From assembly GCF_000420145.1 (NCBI RefSeq), contig NZ_ATUJ01000004.1:186001-250000 (forward strand): a stretch of 64,000 bases of DNA, read 5' to 3'. Of this stretch, positions 17,378 to 26,186 are shown in pieces; position 1 is the stretch's first letter, and each line of letters opens with the position of its first letter. This DNA comes from Paracoccus zeaxanthinifaciens ATCC 21588 (GTDB lineage Bacteria; Pseudomonadota; Alphaproteobacteria; Rhodobacterales; Rhodobacteraceae). The position numbers and the translations under genes are program-made. The notes below the pieces were generated by a model that was not told where the DNA came from, ran no database searches, and was given only the letters and a program-made list of their open reading frames with translations.

Positions 17378-17629
17378 TCAGGCCATGCCCAGTGCGGACT
17401 TGTACATCTCGAGGATGGCTTCCTCCTCGGCGATGTCGTCGCGGTGACGCTTGCGCAGGGCCACTATCTTCTTCATGACCTTGGTGTCGTAGCCGCGCGC
17501 CTTCGCCTCGGCCATCACCTCTTTCTGGCGCTCGCTGATGTCCTTCTTCTCGGCTTCCAGCTGCTCGAATTGCTCGATGAACTGGCGCAGCTCGTCTGCT
17601 GCGACGCCGTAGGCCTGATCGTCCTGCAT
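17378..17629 (-). CDS. gapR: GapR-type DUF2312 nucleoid-associated protein
   Basis: Small basic/acidic coiled protein of 83 aa. It matches DUF2312 throughout: an N-terminal helix ELRQFIEQFEQLEAEKKDIS, then the conserved VMAEAKARGYDTKVMKKIVA and a C-terminal helix ending in EMYKSALG. In Caulobacter, GapR tetramers clamp overtwisted, AT-rich DNA ahead of replication and transcription machinery and stimulate topoisomerases. The length and conserved lysines fit that role. It is monocistronic, with its own short upstream region, and convergent with the preceding gene. Confidence 0.9.
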   Translation of the reverse strand: MQDDQAYGVAADELRQFIEQFEQLEAEKKDISERQKEVMAEAKARGYDTKVMKKIVALRKRHRDDIAEEEAILEMYKSALGMA

Positions 17630-17744
17630 CGGTTCGTCCCCATACTGCTTTCGCCACGGGTGTTAGGCGGTCTTGCCCCGACGTGCAATCGCCGCTAGGC
17701 CCAAGGCCCGAAGCTTGGGCGACCCGACGCCGCAGGAGGACGCG

Positions 17745-17972
17745 ATGACGATGTATGACTGGCTGATCTGGATCGGCGCCGCACTGACCGTGACCGGGCT
17801 TGCCGGCATCGTGTGGTGCATCACGACCGTGGCCCGCGCCCGCCGCGCCGGGCTGGACGACGAGGCGCTGCGCATCCGCATGCGCAAGGTGCTGGCCGTC
17901 AACATGGGCGCGCTGGCCTTCTCGACCATCGGCTTGATGCTGGTGGTGGTCGGCATCATGCTGGCACCCTGA
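17745..17972 (+). CDS. Small two-helix inner membrane protein
   Basis: Protein of 75 aa with two hydrophobic segments (about residues 5-27 and 51-73) joined by a basic loop [20 protein letters not shown]. Both ends are likely on the same side of the membrane. I recognise no family beyond small conserved alphaproteobacterial membrane proteins. The ATG is set by GGAGGA four bases upstream. The stop lies ten bases before dtd, so the two are probably cotranscribed, but this gives no clear functional clue. Confidence 0.75.
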   Translation: MTMYDWLIWIGAALTVTGLAGIVWCITTVARARRAGLDDEALRIRMRKVLAVNMGALAFSTIGLMLVVVGIMLAP

Positions 17973-17982
17973 GGGCGCGGGC

Positions 17983-18432
17983 ATGAAGGCACTGATCCAG
18001 CGCGTTTCCGAAGCCTCGGTCGAGGTCGGGGGTCAGGTCGTCGGCCGCATCGGGCCGGGCCTGCTGGTGCTGGTCTGCGCCATGCGCGGCGACGACGACA
18101 CCGCCGCCCCCAAGCTGGCCGCCCGCATCGCCAAGCTGCGCATCTTCCGCGACGACCAGGACCGGATGAACCGCTCGCTTCTGGATGTCGGCGGGCAGGC
18201 GCTGGTCGTCAGCCAGTTCACGCTGGCCGCCGATACGCGCAGCGGGAACCGCCCCGGCTTCTCTCAGGCGGCGCCGCCCGACGAGGGGCGCGACCGTTAC
18301 CAGGGGTTCGTGCAGGCGATGCGCGACCAGCAGATCCATGTCGAAACCGGCATCTTCGGGGCCGACATGAAGGTGCGCCTGCTGAACGACGGTCCGGTCA
18401 CGATCATGATGGACAGCGCCGACCGCGCTTGA
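17983..18432 (+). CDS. dtd: D-aminoacyl-tRNA deacylase
   Basis: Cytoplasmic quality-control enzyme of 149 aa that hydrolyses D-amino acids (and glycine mischarged on tRNA-Ala) from tRNA. Family motifs are clear: [17 protein letters not shown] at the start, the [17 protein letters not shown] segment containing the catalytic-site SQFTL, and the C-terminal GPVTIMMDS with the Gly-cisPro element that excludes L-amino acids. Length is normal for bacteria. It is ten bases downstream of the small membrane protein gene. Confidence 0.96.
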   Translation: MKALIQRVSEASVEVGGQVVGRIGPGLLVLVCAMRGDDDTAAPKLAARIAKLRIFRDDQDRMNRSLLDVGGQALVVSQFTLAADTRSGNRPGFSQAAPPDEGRDRYQGFVQAMRDQQIHVETGIFGADMKVRLLNDGPVTIMMDSADRA

Positions 18433-18653
18433 CTTCGGGCGCGTCCTGCCCCATCTGAACGGCTTGTCTGGCCCCGCTGCCGCGTGAGCAGCCGCAGGTC
18501 TCCTGCCCGGTCCCGACACGATCTTCCGGTTTCCCATCACGCGGGGAGGCTTGCGGGACCCTCGTATTTCGCCCGCACCTTGCCACATGCCGCATGACGA
18601 CGCGGCCCCGCACCCGTGCCTTGTTCGAGGGGGCCCGGGCGAGAAAGAGACCT

Positions 18654-20000
18654 ATGAACAAGCCCGATTTCCGCCGCCCCCGCCGCGGCAAGCCCGTCGA
18701 TGCACCCGCCGCGAACGAAGGCCGCCGCGCGCCGTCGCGCCCGCCCCTGTCCGAAGGGCCCTTCTTCGACATGGGCATCGACGCCCGCATCAACGCCAAC
18801 ATCACCGCCATGGGCCTGACGAAGCCCACGCCGATCCAGACCCAGGGCATCCCCCACGTGGTCGAGGGTCGCGACGTGCTGGGCCTTGCCCAGACCGGGA
18901 CTGGCAAGACGGCGGCCTTCGGCCTTCCGATGCTGACCCGCCTGATCAAGTTCGGCAAGAAGCCCGACCCGAAGACCTGCCGCGCGCTGATCCTGGCGCC
19001 GACGCGCGAACTGGCCACCCAGATCGCCGCGAATATCGACGCCTATGCCGAAGGCACGCCGATCCGCAGCTTCCGCGTCGTCGGCGGCGCCTCGATCAAC
19101 GTCCAGACCGAGCGCATGTCGCGCGGCGTTGACGTGCTGATCGCCACGCCGGGCCGCCTGATGGACCTGATCGAGCGTCGCGCGATCGACCTGTCGGCCA
19201 CCACCTACCTGGTGCTAGACGAGGCCGACCAGATGCTGGACATCGGCTTCATCCATACCCTGCGCAAGATCGCCAAGATGCTGCCGCGCGAACGCCAGAC
19301 GCTGATGTTCTCGGCCACGATGCCGAAGCTGATGCAGGAGCTGTCGGACACCTATCTGACCGATCCGGTCAAGGTCGCCGTCAACCCGCCGGGCCAGGCC
19401 GCCAAGAAGATCGAGCAGGGCGTCCACTTCACGCCGCAGGGCGACAAGGCCACGCTGCTGTCGGAATACATGTCCAAGCATGTGGGCGAGCTGGCGATGG
19501 TCTTCGGCCGCACCAAGCACGGCTGCGAGAAGCTGGCCAAACTGCTGGACAAGTGGGGCTTCAAGGTCGCCGCGATCCACGGCAACAAGTCGCAGGGCCA
19601 GCGTGAACGCGCGCTTGCCTCCTTCCGCGCGGGCGAGACGCATGTGCTGGTCGCGACCGACGTGGCCGCGCGCGGTCTGGACATCCCGCAGGTCGCCCAT
19701 GTCTACAACTACGACCTGCCCAACGTTCCCGAGAACTATGTCCACCGCATCGGGCGGACGGGCCGCGCGGGCCGCGACGGTCGCGCCGTGGCCTTCTGCG
19801 CCCCGGCCGAGATGGGCGAACTGCGCGCCATCGAGAAGGCGATGAAGACCCAGATCAACGTGATCGGCGGTCATCCCTGGACCCCGCCCCCGTCCGAGCC
19901 GAAGCGCGGCGGTCGCGGTGGCGGCGGTGGCGGCAACCGCCCCCCGCAGGGCGGCAACAAGCGCCCCACGCGCCGTCCGGGCAACGGCCCCAAGCGCTGA
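18654..20000 (+). CDS. rhlE: DEAD-box RNA helicase, RhlE type
   Basis: ATP-dependent RNA helicase of 448 aa. Ordered motifs: Q-motif GLTKPTPIQTQGIP, Walker A AQTGTGKTAA, PTRELATQI, DEAD box VLDEADQM, SAT in FSATMPKL, ARGLDIPQV, and HRIGRTGRAGR. The C-terminal tail of about 60 residues is rich in Gly, Arg, Pro and Asn (GGRGGGGGGNRPPQGGNKR), as in RhlE proteins involved in ribosome assembly and RNA decay. The ATG encoding MNKPDFRRPRRG is preferred; an ATG 20 codons upstream lacks a convincing ribosome binding site. The preceding 221 bp hold no gene, and I see no clear promoter in them. An intrinsic terminator follows. Confidence 0.93.
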   Translation: MNKPDFRRPRRGKPVDAPAANEGRRAPSRPPLSEGPFFDMGIDARINANITAMGLTKPTPIQTQGIPHVVEGRDVLGLAQTGTGKTAAFGLPMLTRLIKFGKKPDPKTCRALILAPTRELATQIAANIDAYAEGTPIRSFRVVGGASINVQTERMSRGVDVLIATPGRLMDLIERRAIDLSATTYLVLDEADQMLDIGFIHTLRKIAKMLPRERQTLMFSATMPKLMQELSDTYLTDPVKVAVNPPGQAAKKIEQGVHFTPQGDKATLLSEYMSKHVGELAMVFGRTKHGCEKLAKLLDKWGFKVAAIHGNKSQGQRERALASFRAGETHVLVATDVAARGLDIPQVAHVYNYDLPNVPENYVHRIGRTGRAGRDGRAVAFCAPAEMGELRAIEKAMKTQINVIGGHPWTPPPSEPKRGGRGGGGGGNRPPQGGNKRPTRRPGNGPKR

Positions 20001-20013
20001 TGTGACAGGCAAG

Positions 20014-20044
20014 GCCGCGGCGACACCCTCGCCGCGGCTTTCGC
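20014..20044 (+). terminator. Intrinsic terminator after rhlE
   Basis: Perfect 10 bp stem GCCGCGGCGA/TCGCCGCGGC with a five-base loop, followed by TTTCGCTT. It begins 13 bp after the helicase stop codon. Confidence 0.75.
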
Positions 20045-20081
20045 TTGAGATGGGCGCGCGGCGCGGCTATCTGCTGGCGCC

Positions 20082-20654
20082 ATGGCGAAGCTCTATTTCA
20101 ACTATTCCACGATGAATGCCGGCAAGAGCACCTTGCTGCTGCAGGCATCCTACAACTATCGCGAACGCGGGATGGCGACGCTGCTGCTGACGGCGGCGCT
20201 GGACGATCGCGCGGGCGCGGGGCGCATCGCCAGCCGCATCGGCATCGGGGCGGACGCCACCGTCTTCGGCCAGTCCGACGACCTGTTCGCGCTGATCGCG
20301 GATCAGGGCACGGGCTGCGCCTGCATCTTCGTGGATGAGGCCCAGTTCCTGACCCGCGAACAGGTCTGGCAGCTGGCCCGCGTGGCCGACGATCTGGGCA
20401 TCCCCGTCATGTGCTATGGCCTGCGCGTCGATTTCCGGGGCGAGCTGTTCCCCGGATCCGCGGCGCTTCTGGCCCTGGCCGACGACATGCGCGAGGTGCG
20501 CACCATCTGCCATTGCGGGCGCAAGGCCACGATGGTCGTGCGCAAGGACGGCCAGGGCCGTGCCATCACGGAAGGCGCGCAGGTGCAGGTCGGCGGGAAC
20601 GAGACCTATGTCTCGCTCTGCCGCAGGCACTGGCGAGAGGCCGTGGGCGACTGA
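20082..20654 (+). CDS. tdk: Thymidine kinase
   Basis: Type II thymidine kinase of 190 aa, phosphorylating thymidine in the salvage pathway. The P-loop is MNAGKSTLLLQ, the Mg-binding segment is CIFVDEAQFL, and the substrate region includes CYGLRVDFRGELFPGS. Zinc-site cysteines are visible in ICHCGRKA and SLCRRHW. Length is normal. It supplies dTMP alongside ThyX (57390) and feeds Tmk (21897). It is followed by 91 bp and then the carboxypeptidase, with no evident cotranscription. Confidence 0.95.
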   Translation: MAKLYFNYSTMNAGKSTLLLQASYNYRERGMATLLLTAALDDRAGAGRIASRIGIGADATVFGQSDDLFALIADQGTGCACIFVDEAQFLTREQVWQLARVADDLGIPVMCYGLRVDFRGELFPGSAALLALADDMREVRTICHCGRKATMVVRKDGQGRAITEGAQVQVGGNETYVSLCRRHWREAVGD

Positions 20655-20745
20655 AACCCGATCAAATCTGTGCGTCACGGCCCTGCCCCGCGTTGCGGCG
20701 CGGCGGGGTCTGATGTAACCATCACGCCCAAACAGGCAAAGGGAC

Positions 20746-21897
20746 ATGAAGATGCGCGCATTCCTGCTTCTGGGCGCGGCCGTATTGGGCTTGGCGACCT
20801 CCGCGCAGGCCTTCGATACGAACGCCAAGGCCGCCTGGGTCTATGACGTCCAGACCGGCACCGTTCTGATGGAAAAGAACGCCGAGGCGTCGATTCCCCC
20901 CGCCTCGATGTCCAAGCTGATGACGCTGTACATGCTGTTCGAGGCGATCGAGGAAGGCCGCGTCCAGCTGGACACCCAGCTGCCCGTCTCGACCCGCGCG
21001 CGGCAGATGGGCGGATCGACCATGTTCCTGAACGAACTGGATCGCCCCACGGTCGAACAGCTGATCAAGGGCATCATCGTGCTGTCGGGCAACGATGCCT
21101 GCGTGGTCGTGGCCGAAGGGCTGGCCGGAACCGAGGAGGCATTCGCCCGGCAGATGACCGAGCGTGGCCGAGAGATCGGGCTGGAGAATTCGTCCTTCCG
21201 CAACGCGACCGGCTGGCCGAACCCCGAACACCGCATGTCGGCCGAGGATCTGGGCCGCCTTGCGCGCCTGCTGGTCGAGAAGTTCCCGCAATACTACCAG
21301 TATTTCGGCCTGGCCGAGTACCGCTTCGACGACCGTGCGCCCGCGAACCGCTTCAACCGCAACCCGCTGCTGCGGCTGGGGATCGGGGCCGACGGCCTCA
21401 AGACCGGCCACACGCAGGAGGCGGGCTATGGCCTGGTCGGCTCGGCCAAGCAGGACGACCGCCGCGTGATCTTCGTCATCAGCGGTCTGGATACCGAGGA
21501 CGCCCGCGCCGAAGAGGCCGAGCGCATCACCCAGTGGGCCTTCCGCCAGTTCACCATGCGCAACCTCGTTCCCGCGGGCGAGACGGTAGTCGATGCCCCC
21601 GTCTGGCTGGGCACCGCGAACACCGTCGGGCTGACCACGCAGAACGGGGTGAACGTGCTGGTTCCGGCGGGCGCGCAGGACCAGGTGGACGTGCAGGTCA
21701 TCTATGACAGCCCCCTGCCCGCGCCCATCGCCAAGGGCGACAAGCTGGGCGAGCTGGTCGTGACCATCCCCGGCACGCGCGACACCGTGACCCCGCTGGT
21801 CGCGACCGCCGATGTCCCCGAGGCGGGCTTCCTCGGGCGGCTGAAGGGCGCGGTGATGCAGCTGGGCCAGCGCGCCATCGACGCCGTCACCGGCTGA
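20746..21897 (+). CDS. D-alanyl-D-alanine carboxypeptidase (PBP5/DacF type)
   Basis: Periplasmic low-molecular-weight penicillin-binding protein of 383 aa that trims pentapeptides in peptidoglycan. It has a cleavable signal peptide (about residues 1-22, ending AQA), then the serine-peptidase motifs SMSK at residues 54-57, SGN in LSGNDACVV and KTG in GLKTGHTQEAG. A PBP5-type C-terminal beta domain follows, ending in a short region that may be an amphipathic anchor. An alternative ATG two codons downstream fits the AAAGGGA site equally well. Its stop overlaps the tmk start by one base (TGATG), beginning a tightly packed run of genes. Confidence 0.93.
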   Translation: MKMRAFLLLGAAVLGLATSAQAFDTNAKAAWVYDVQTGTVLMEKNAEASIPPASMSKLMTLYMLFEAIEEGRVQLDTQLPVSTRARQMGGSTMFLNELDRPTVEQLIKGIIVLSGNDACVVVAEGLAGTEEAFARQMTERGREIGLENSSFRNATGWPNPEHRMSAEDLGRLARLLVEKFPQYYQYFGLAEYRFDDRAPANRFNRNPLLRLGIGADGLKTGHTQEAGYGLVGSAKQDDRRVIFVISGLDTEDARAEEAERITQWAFRQFTMRNLVPAGETVVDAPVWLGTANTVGLTTQNGVNVLVPAGAQDQVDVQVIYDSPLPAPIAKGDKLGELVVTIPGTRDTVTPLVATADVPEAGFLGRLKGAVMQLGQRAIDAVTG

Positions 21898-22493
21898 TGC
21901 TGATCAGCTTCGAGGGCATCGACGGCTGCGGCAAGAGCACGCAATCGCGCCTTCTGGCCGATGCGCTGACCGCCGAGGGTCGCGAGGTCGTCCTGACCCG
22001 CGAACCCGGCGGCAGCCCCGGCGCCGAGGAGATCCGCCGCCTTCTGGTCGAGGGTACCGGCGAACGCTGGTCCCCCGAGACCGAGTGCCTGCTGTTCACC
22101 GCGGCCCGGCGCGATCACATGGAACGGCTGATCCGCCCCGCGCTGGATGCGGGCCGCACGGTGGTCACCGACCGCTTTGCCGACAGCACGCGTGTCTATC
22201 AGGGCGCGGCGCGCGGCGATCTGCGAGTGCTGGTCGATCAGCTTCACGGCCTGATGATCGGAACCGAGCCCACGCGCACCTTCGTCATCGACATCGACCC
22301 CGAGACCGGCCTTGCGCGCGGCCAGGCCCGCGGCGGCCACGAGGACCGGTTCGAGAGCCTGGGCCTGGAATTCCAGCAGCGTCTTGCGCAGGGCTTTCGC
22401 GCGCTGGCCGCCGAATATCCCGACCGCGTGCGCCTGATCGACGGTCGCGGCACCCCTGAACAGGTCGCGGCCCGCGTCAGGCAGGCGCTGTGA
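21897..22493 (+). CDS. tmk: Thymidylate kinase
   Basis: Cytosolic dTMP kinase of 198 aa making dTDP for DNA synthesis. The N-terminal P-loop FEGIDGCGKST, the REPGG segment that contacts substrate, the DRF motif in VVTDRFADS and the lid region around RGGHEDRFE are all present. Length is normal. It overlaps the carboxypeptidase gene by one base and holB by four (GTGA), so translation is coupled across all three. The tmk-holB pairing is common in bacteria. Confidence 0.95.
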   Translation: MLISFEGIDGCGKSTQSRLLADALTAEGREVVLTREPGGSPGAEEIRRLLVEGTGERWSPETECLLFTAARRDHMERLIRPALDAGRTVVTDRFADSTRVYQGAARGDLRVLVDQLHGLMIGTEPTRTFVIDIDPETGLARGQARGGHEDRFESLGLEFQQRLAQGFRALAAEYPDRVRLIDGRGTPEQVAARVRQAL

Positions 22494-23599
22494 AGACCGA
22501 GATCGCGGATATCCCCGAGGCCGACCGCGTTCCCGGCGCCCCTCATCCCCGCCACGCACCGCGCGTGCTGGGCCACGACGCCGCGATCGCGTCCTTCACC
22601 GAGGCCGCGCTGTCGGACCGCCTGCATCACGCCTGGATGCTGACCGGCCCGCGCGGCGTGGGCAAGGCGACGCTGGCCTGGGCGATGGCGCGCTGGCTGA
22701 TCTCGGGCGCGACTGATCCCGGCCTGCGGACCGATCCCGACAGCCCCGAGATCCGGCGCATCGCCTCGCTTGCCGAGCCGCGCCTGCAACTGATCCGCAG
22801 GCCCTGGGACGACAAGGCGGGCCGCCTGTCCGCGCAGATCACCGTGGACGAGATCCGCAAGCTGCTGTCCTTCTTCCACCTCTCATCCGCCGAGGGCGGC
22901 CGCCGCGTCGCGATCATCGACGCCGCCGACGACATGAACGTCCAGGCCGCGAACGCGCTTCTGAAGGTGCTCGAGGAACCGCCCGCCGATGCGGTCATCC
23001 TGATCATCGCGCATCAGCCTGCGGGCCTGCTGCCCACGATCCGGTCGCGCTGCCGGACGCTGCGGCTGCAATCGCTGAACCCCGGCCAGATGGGCAACAT
23101 CCTGGCCGACATGGGCATCGACGAGGATGCCGAGGCCCTGTCGGCCCTGTCCGACGGATCCGTGGGCGAGGCGCTGCGCCTTGCGGGTCAGGACGGGCTG
23201 GACCGATACCAGGCGCTGGTGGACCTCTTCGCCTCGCTTCCGCGCATGGACAGGCTGGCCGCCGCGAAATTCGCGGATGGCGCGGCGGGACGCGCGACGG
23301 CGACGGGCGATCCGTTCGACCTGACGATCACGGTGATCGACCGCTTCCTGACGCGGCTGGCGCGTGCGGGGCTGATGGGCGCGCCCCTGCCCCAGGCCGC
23401 GCGGGGCGAAGGCGCGCTGATGGCATGGCTGTCGCCCGACGACATGGCCGCGCGGGCCTGGGCCGATGCGCAGGCGCGGCTGTCGGCGCGGGCGCGCGCG
23501 GGTCGGGCGGTCAACCTTGACCCTGCCGCGCTGGTCATGGATATGGTGCTGGAGCTTGCGCAACTGCCGCCCGCCCAATCCGCCCCGCCCCATCCGTAA
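22490..23599 (+). CDS. holB: DNA polymerase III subunit delta'
   Basis: Clamp-loader subunit of 369 aa. The AAA+ module has a Walker A-like TGPRGVGKATLAW and a sensor/arginine region RSRCRTLRLQSL. The segment AANALLKVLEEPPADAVI is diagnostic for delta'. The short cysteine-rich zinc module often seen in gamma/tau is absent. It starts with GTG, overlapping the tmk stop by four bases. In many relatives metG follows holB; here tatD follows directly 18 bp later. Confidence 0.93.
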   Translation: MKTEIADIPEADRVPGAPHPRHAPRVLGHDAAIASFTEAALSDRLHHAWMLTGPRGVGKATLAWAMARWLISGATDPGLRTDPDSPEIRRIASLAEPRLQLIRRPWDDKAGRLSAQITVDEIRKLLSFFHLSSAEGGRRVAIIDAADDMNVQAANALLKVLEEPPADAVILIIAHQPAGLLPTIRSRCRTLRLQSLNPGQMGNILADMGIDEDAEALSALSDGSVGEALRLAGQDGLDRYQALVDLFASLPRMDRLAAAKFADGAAGRATATGDPFDLTITVIDRFLTRLARAGLMGAPLPQAARGEGALMAWLSPDDMAARAWADAQARLSARARAGRAVNLDPAALVMDMVLELAQLPPAQSAPPHP

Positions 23600-23617
23600 G
23601 ACCAGAAGGGACAGCCC

Positions 23618-24415
23618 ATGCAGGATACGGCCCCGGCCCCCATCGTCGACAGCCACTGCCATCTCGATTTTCCGGATTTCGACGGCGAACACGATGCCCT
23701 GCTGGACCGCGCACGCGCGGCGGGCGTCACGCGGATGGTGACGATCTGCACGAAGCTGCGCCTTGAACCGCAGGTCCGCGCCCTGGCCGAGGCGCATGAG
23801 GGCGTCTTCTATGCCGCCGGCACCCACCCCATGAGCGTCGCGGATGAACCCATGACGACGGTCGACCAGCTGGTCGCACTGGCCCAGCACCCGAAATTCG
23901 TGGGCATCGGGGAAACGGGCCTCGATTACCACTACACCGCCGAAAGCGCGGGCGCGCAGCAGGAAAGCCTGCGCATCCATATCGAGGCCGCGCGCCGGAC
24001 CGGGCTGCCGCTGATCATCCATGCCCGCGACGCCGATGACGACATGGCCCGCATCTTGACCGAGGAACACCGCGCAGGCGCATATGGCTGCGTGATGCAC
24101 TGCTTCAGTTCCTCGGCCGACCTGGCCCATGCGGCGCTGGATCTGGGCTTCTACCTGTCGATGTCGGGGATCGCGGCCTTCCCGCGGTCCAGGGACCTGC
24201 GGGACATCTTCGCCGCCGCCCCCATCGACCGCATCCTGGTGGAAACCGACAGCCCCTATCTTGCGCCGCCCCCCCATCGCGGCAAGCGGAACGAGCCCGC
24301 CTATGTCGCCAAGACCGCCGCCGTGGGGGCCGAGGTGTTCGGGCTGGACTATGCCGAGTTCGCGGCCCGGACGACCGCGAATTTCGACCGGCTGTTCGCG
24401 AAGGCCGCATCGTGA
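23618..24415 (+). CDS. TatD-family metal-dependent hydrolase
   Basis: TIM-barrel hydrolase of 265 aa. Metal ligands lie in IVDSHCHLDF, GIGETGLDYHY, LIIHARDADDD, VMHCFSSSA and VETDSPYLAPPPHRGK, in the order of the TatD/YcfH family. Members act as 3'-5' DNA/RNA exonucleases or D-aminoacyl-tRNA deacylases; which activity applies here is unknown. The ribosome binding site is AGAAGGGACAG. Its stop overlaps the GTG start of the next gene by four bases. Confidence 0.92.
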   Translation: MQDTAPAPIVDSHCHLDFPDFDGEHDALLDRARAAGVTRMVTICTKLRLEPQVRALAEAHEGVFYAAGTHPMSVADEPMTTVDQLVALAQHPKFVGIGETGLDYHYTAESAGAQQESLRIHIEAARRTGLPLIIHARDADDDMARILTEEHRAGAYGCVMHCFSSSADLAHAALDLGFYLSMSGIAAFPRSRDLRDIFAAAPIDRILVETDSPYLAPPPHRGKRNEPAYVAKTAAVGAEVFGLDYAEFAARTTANFDRLFAKAAS

Positions 24416-25230
24416 TCCGGGCGACGATCCTCGGATGCGGATCGTCGGGCGGCGTGCCGCGGCTGGGAAACCGTTGGGGCGCCTGCGACCCGTCCGAACC
24501 AAGGAACCGCCGCCGCCGCTGTTCCATGCTGATCGAGCGTGAGGGCCCCGACGGCACGACCCAGGTGCTGATCGATACCGGCCCCGACCTTGTGCCGCAG
24601 CTGCTGGACGCCGATGTGGCGACGCTGGACGCGGTGGTCTTCACCCATGCCCATGCCGATCACTGCCACGGCATCGACGACCTGCGGCAGCTGGTCTACA
24701 ACGCCCGGCGCATCCTGCCCGTCTGGGCCGACCGCCCGACCGCCGACGCGCTGGTCGAACGCTTCGGCTATGTCTTCGAAACCCCCGAGGGCAGCCAGTA
24801 CCCCCCCATCTGCGAACTGAACCTGATCGAGCGTGCCGTCACCATCGATGGCCCCGGCGGGCCCGTCACGCTGATCCCGTTCCGCGTGCAGCACGGCGAC
24901 ATCACCGCGCTCGGGTTTCGGGTCGGGGGGATCGTCTATCTGCCCGATGTCTCGGCCATCCCCGACGCGGCCTGGCCGCTGATCGAGGATGCGCCCGTCT
25001 TCGTCATCGACGCGCTGCGCCACGAGCCCCATCCCAGCCACGCCCATCTGGACCTTGCGCTGGAATGGATCGCGCGTGCCCGCAACCGCCAGGCCGTGCT
25101 GACGAACATGCATATCGACATGGATTATGCGAGCGTCGCGGCATCCACCCCCGACCACGTGATACCGGCCTTCGACGGCATGGTCATCGAAACCCACGGC
25201 GACACACCGGAACTGGCCCCCGCATTATGA
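24412..25230 (+). CDS. MBL-fold metallohydrolase (PhnP-like)
   Basis: Metallo-beta-lactamase-fold hydrolase of 272 aa. The N-terminus ATILGCGSSGGVPRLGN and the metal motif FTHAHADHCHGIDDLRQL resemble PhnP, a phosphoribosyl cyclic phosphodiesterase, and the alphaproteobacterial members that always follow tatD. Other ligands are in LPDVSAIPD and HEPHPSHAHLDLAL. No C-P lyase genes are nearby, so a role in phosphonate use is unsupported; a cyclic phosphate substrate is plausible. It starts with GTG in the tatD stop and overlaps the AEC carrier by four bases. Confidence 0.85.
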   Translation: MIRATILGCGSSGGVPRLGNRWGACDPSEPRNRRRRCSMLIEREGPDGTTQVLIDTGPDLVPQLLDADVATLDAVVFTHAHADHCHGIDDLRQLVYNARRILPVWADRPTADALVERFGYVFETPEGSQYPPICELNLIERAVTIDGPGGPVTLIPFRVQHGDITALGFRVGGIVYLPDVSAIPDAAWPLIEDAPVFVIDALRHEPHPSHAHLDLALEWIARARNRQAVLTNMHIDMDYASVAASTPDHVIPAFDGMVIETHGDTPELAPAL

Positions 25231-26171
25231 GCGCACTCTTCACGATCATCCTTCCCGTCTTCCTGGTGGTCGGCTTCGGCTATACGGTGGCAAGGATCGG
25301 ATGGTTCAAGGAGAGCGCGGTCGACGGGCTGATGACCTTCGCCCAGAACTATGCCGTGCCGTCGCTGCTGTTCGCGTCGATGGCGCGGCTGGATATCGGG
25401 TCCGAGTTCCGCCTGCCGCTGCTGCTGCCCTTCTACGTGGGCGCATTCGCCAGCTTCGGCGTCGCATGGGCGGGGGCGCGATACCTGTTCGGGCGGCCCG
25501 CGATGGACAGCGTCGCGATCGGCTTCGTCTGCCTGTTCTCGAACTCGCTGCTGCTGGGGGTGCCGATCACGGAACGCGCCTATGGTCCCGATGCGCTGAC
25601 CGGGAACTGGGCGATCATCTCGATCCACTCGCCGCTGCTGTACACCTTCGGGATCACCGTGATGGAGTTCACACGCGCGCGTGGACAGGACCTGTCGGTC
25701 GGGCGCGTCGCGCTGCGCGCCGTCAGCGGCGTCCTGCGCACGCCGATGGTGATCGGCATCATGGCGGGGCTTGCGATGAACCTGCTGATCCAGGCGGGGC
25801 TGACCATGCCGCAGGGCTTCTGGGACGGGGTGGACATGATCGCACGCGCCGCCCTGCCCGCGGCCCTGTTCGGGCTGGGCGGCATCCTGCACCGCTATCG
25901 CCCCGAGGGTGACATGGCGACCATCGCGATGTGCTGCGCGGCCAGCCTGATCCTGCATCCGGCCATCGCCTTCGGGCTGGCGCATCTGTTCGCGCTGGAC
26001 GTGTCGGGGATGCGGTCGGCGGTGCTGACGGCGGCGATGTCGCCGGGGGTCAACGCCTATCTGTTCGCCAACATCTACGGGGTGGCCAAGCGCGTGGCGG
26101 CATCGACGGTTCTGGTCGCCACGGCCGCGTCGATCCTGACGATCTGGATGTGGCTGGCGATCCTGCCCTGA
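25227..26171 (+). CDS. AEC-family transporter
   Basis: Inner-membrane carrier of 314 aa from the auxin efflux carrier family, about ten helices. Visible family features are the N-terminal ILPVFLVVGFGYTVARIGWF, the FSNSLLLGVPITERAYG segment in helix 4-5 with its conserved Asn and Pro, and the closing AMSPGVNAYLFANIYG. Bacterial members export or import malate, malonate or related organic acids; the substrate here is unknown. The ATGA overlap with the MBL gene places it last in the 20746-26171 run. Confidence 0.88.
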   Translation: MSALFTIILPVFLVVGFGYTVARIGWFKESAVDGLMTFAQNYAVPSLLFASMARLDIGSEFRLPLLLPFYVGAFASFGVAWAGARYLFGRPAMDSVAIGFVCLFSNSLLLGVPITERAYGPDALTGNWAIISIHSPLLYTFGITVMEFTRARGQDLSVGRVALRAVSGVLRTPMVIGIMAGLAMNLLIQAGLTMPQGFWDGVDMIARAALPAALFGLGGILHRYRPEGDMATIAMCCAASLILHPAIAFGLAHLFALDVSGMRSAVLTAAMSPGVNAYLFANIYGVAKRVAASTVLVATAASILTIWMWLAILP

Positions 26172-26186
26172 CCGCCAGCCCCCGTT

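Noticed and set aside
18594..18653. Longer N-terminus for the RhlE-type helicase
   Set aside because: The extra 20 residues are arginine-rich and not family-like, and the internal ATG at 18654 begins a typical RhlE N-terminus.
23600..23617. Possible deletion of metG between holB and tatD
   Set aside because: The 18 bp junction is clean with a good ribosome binding site and no remnant of metG. It is simply a different gene order.
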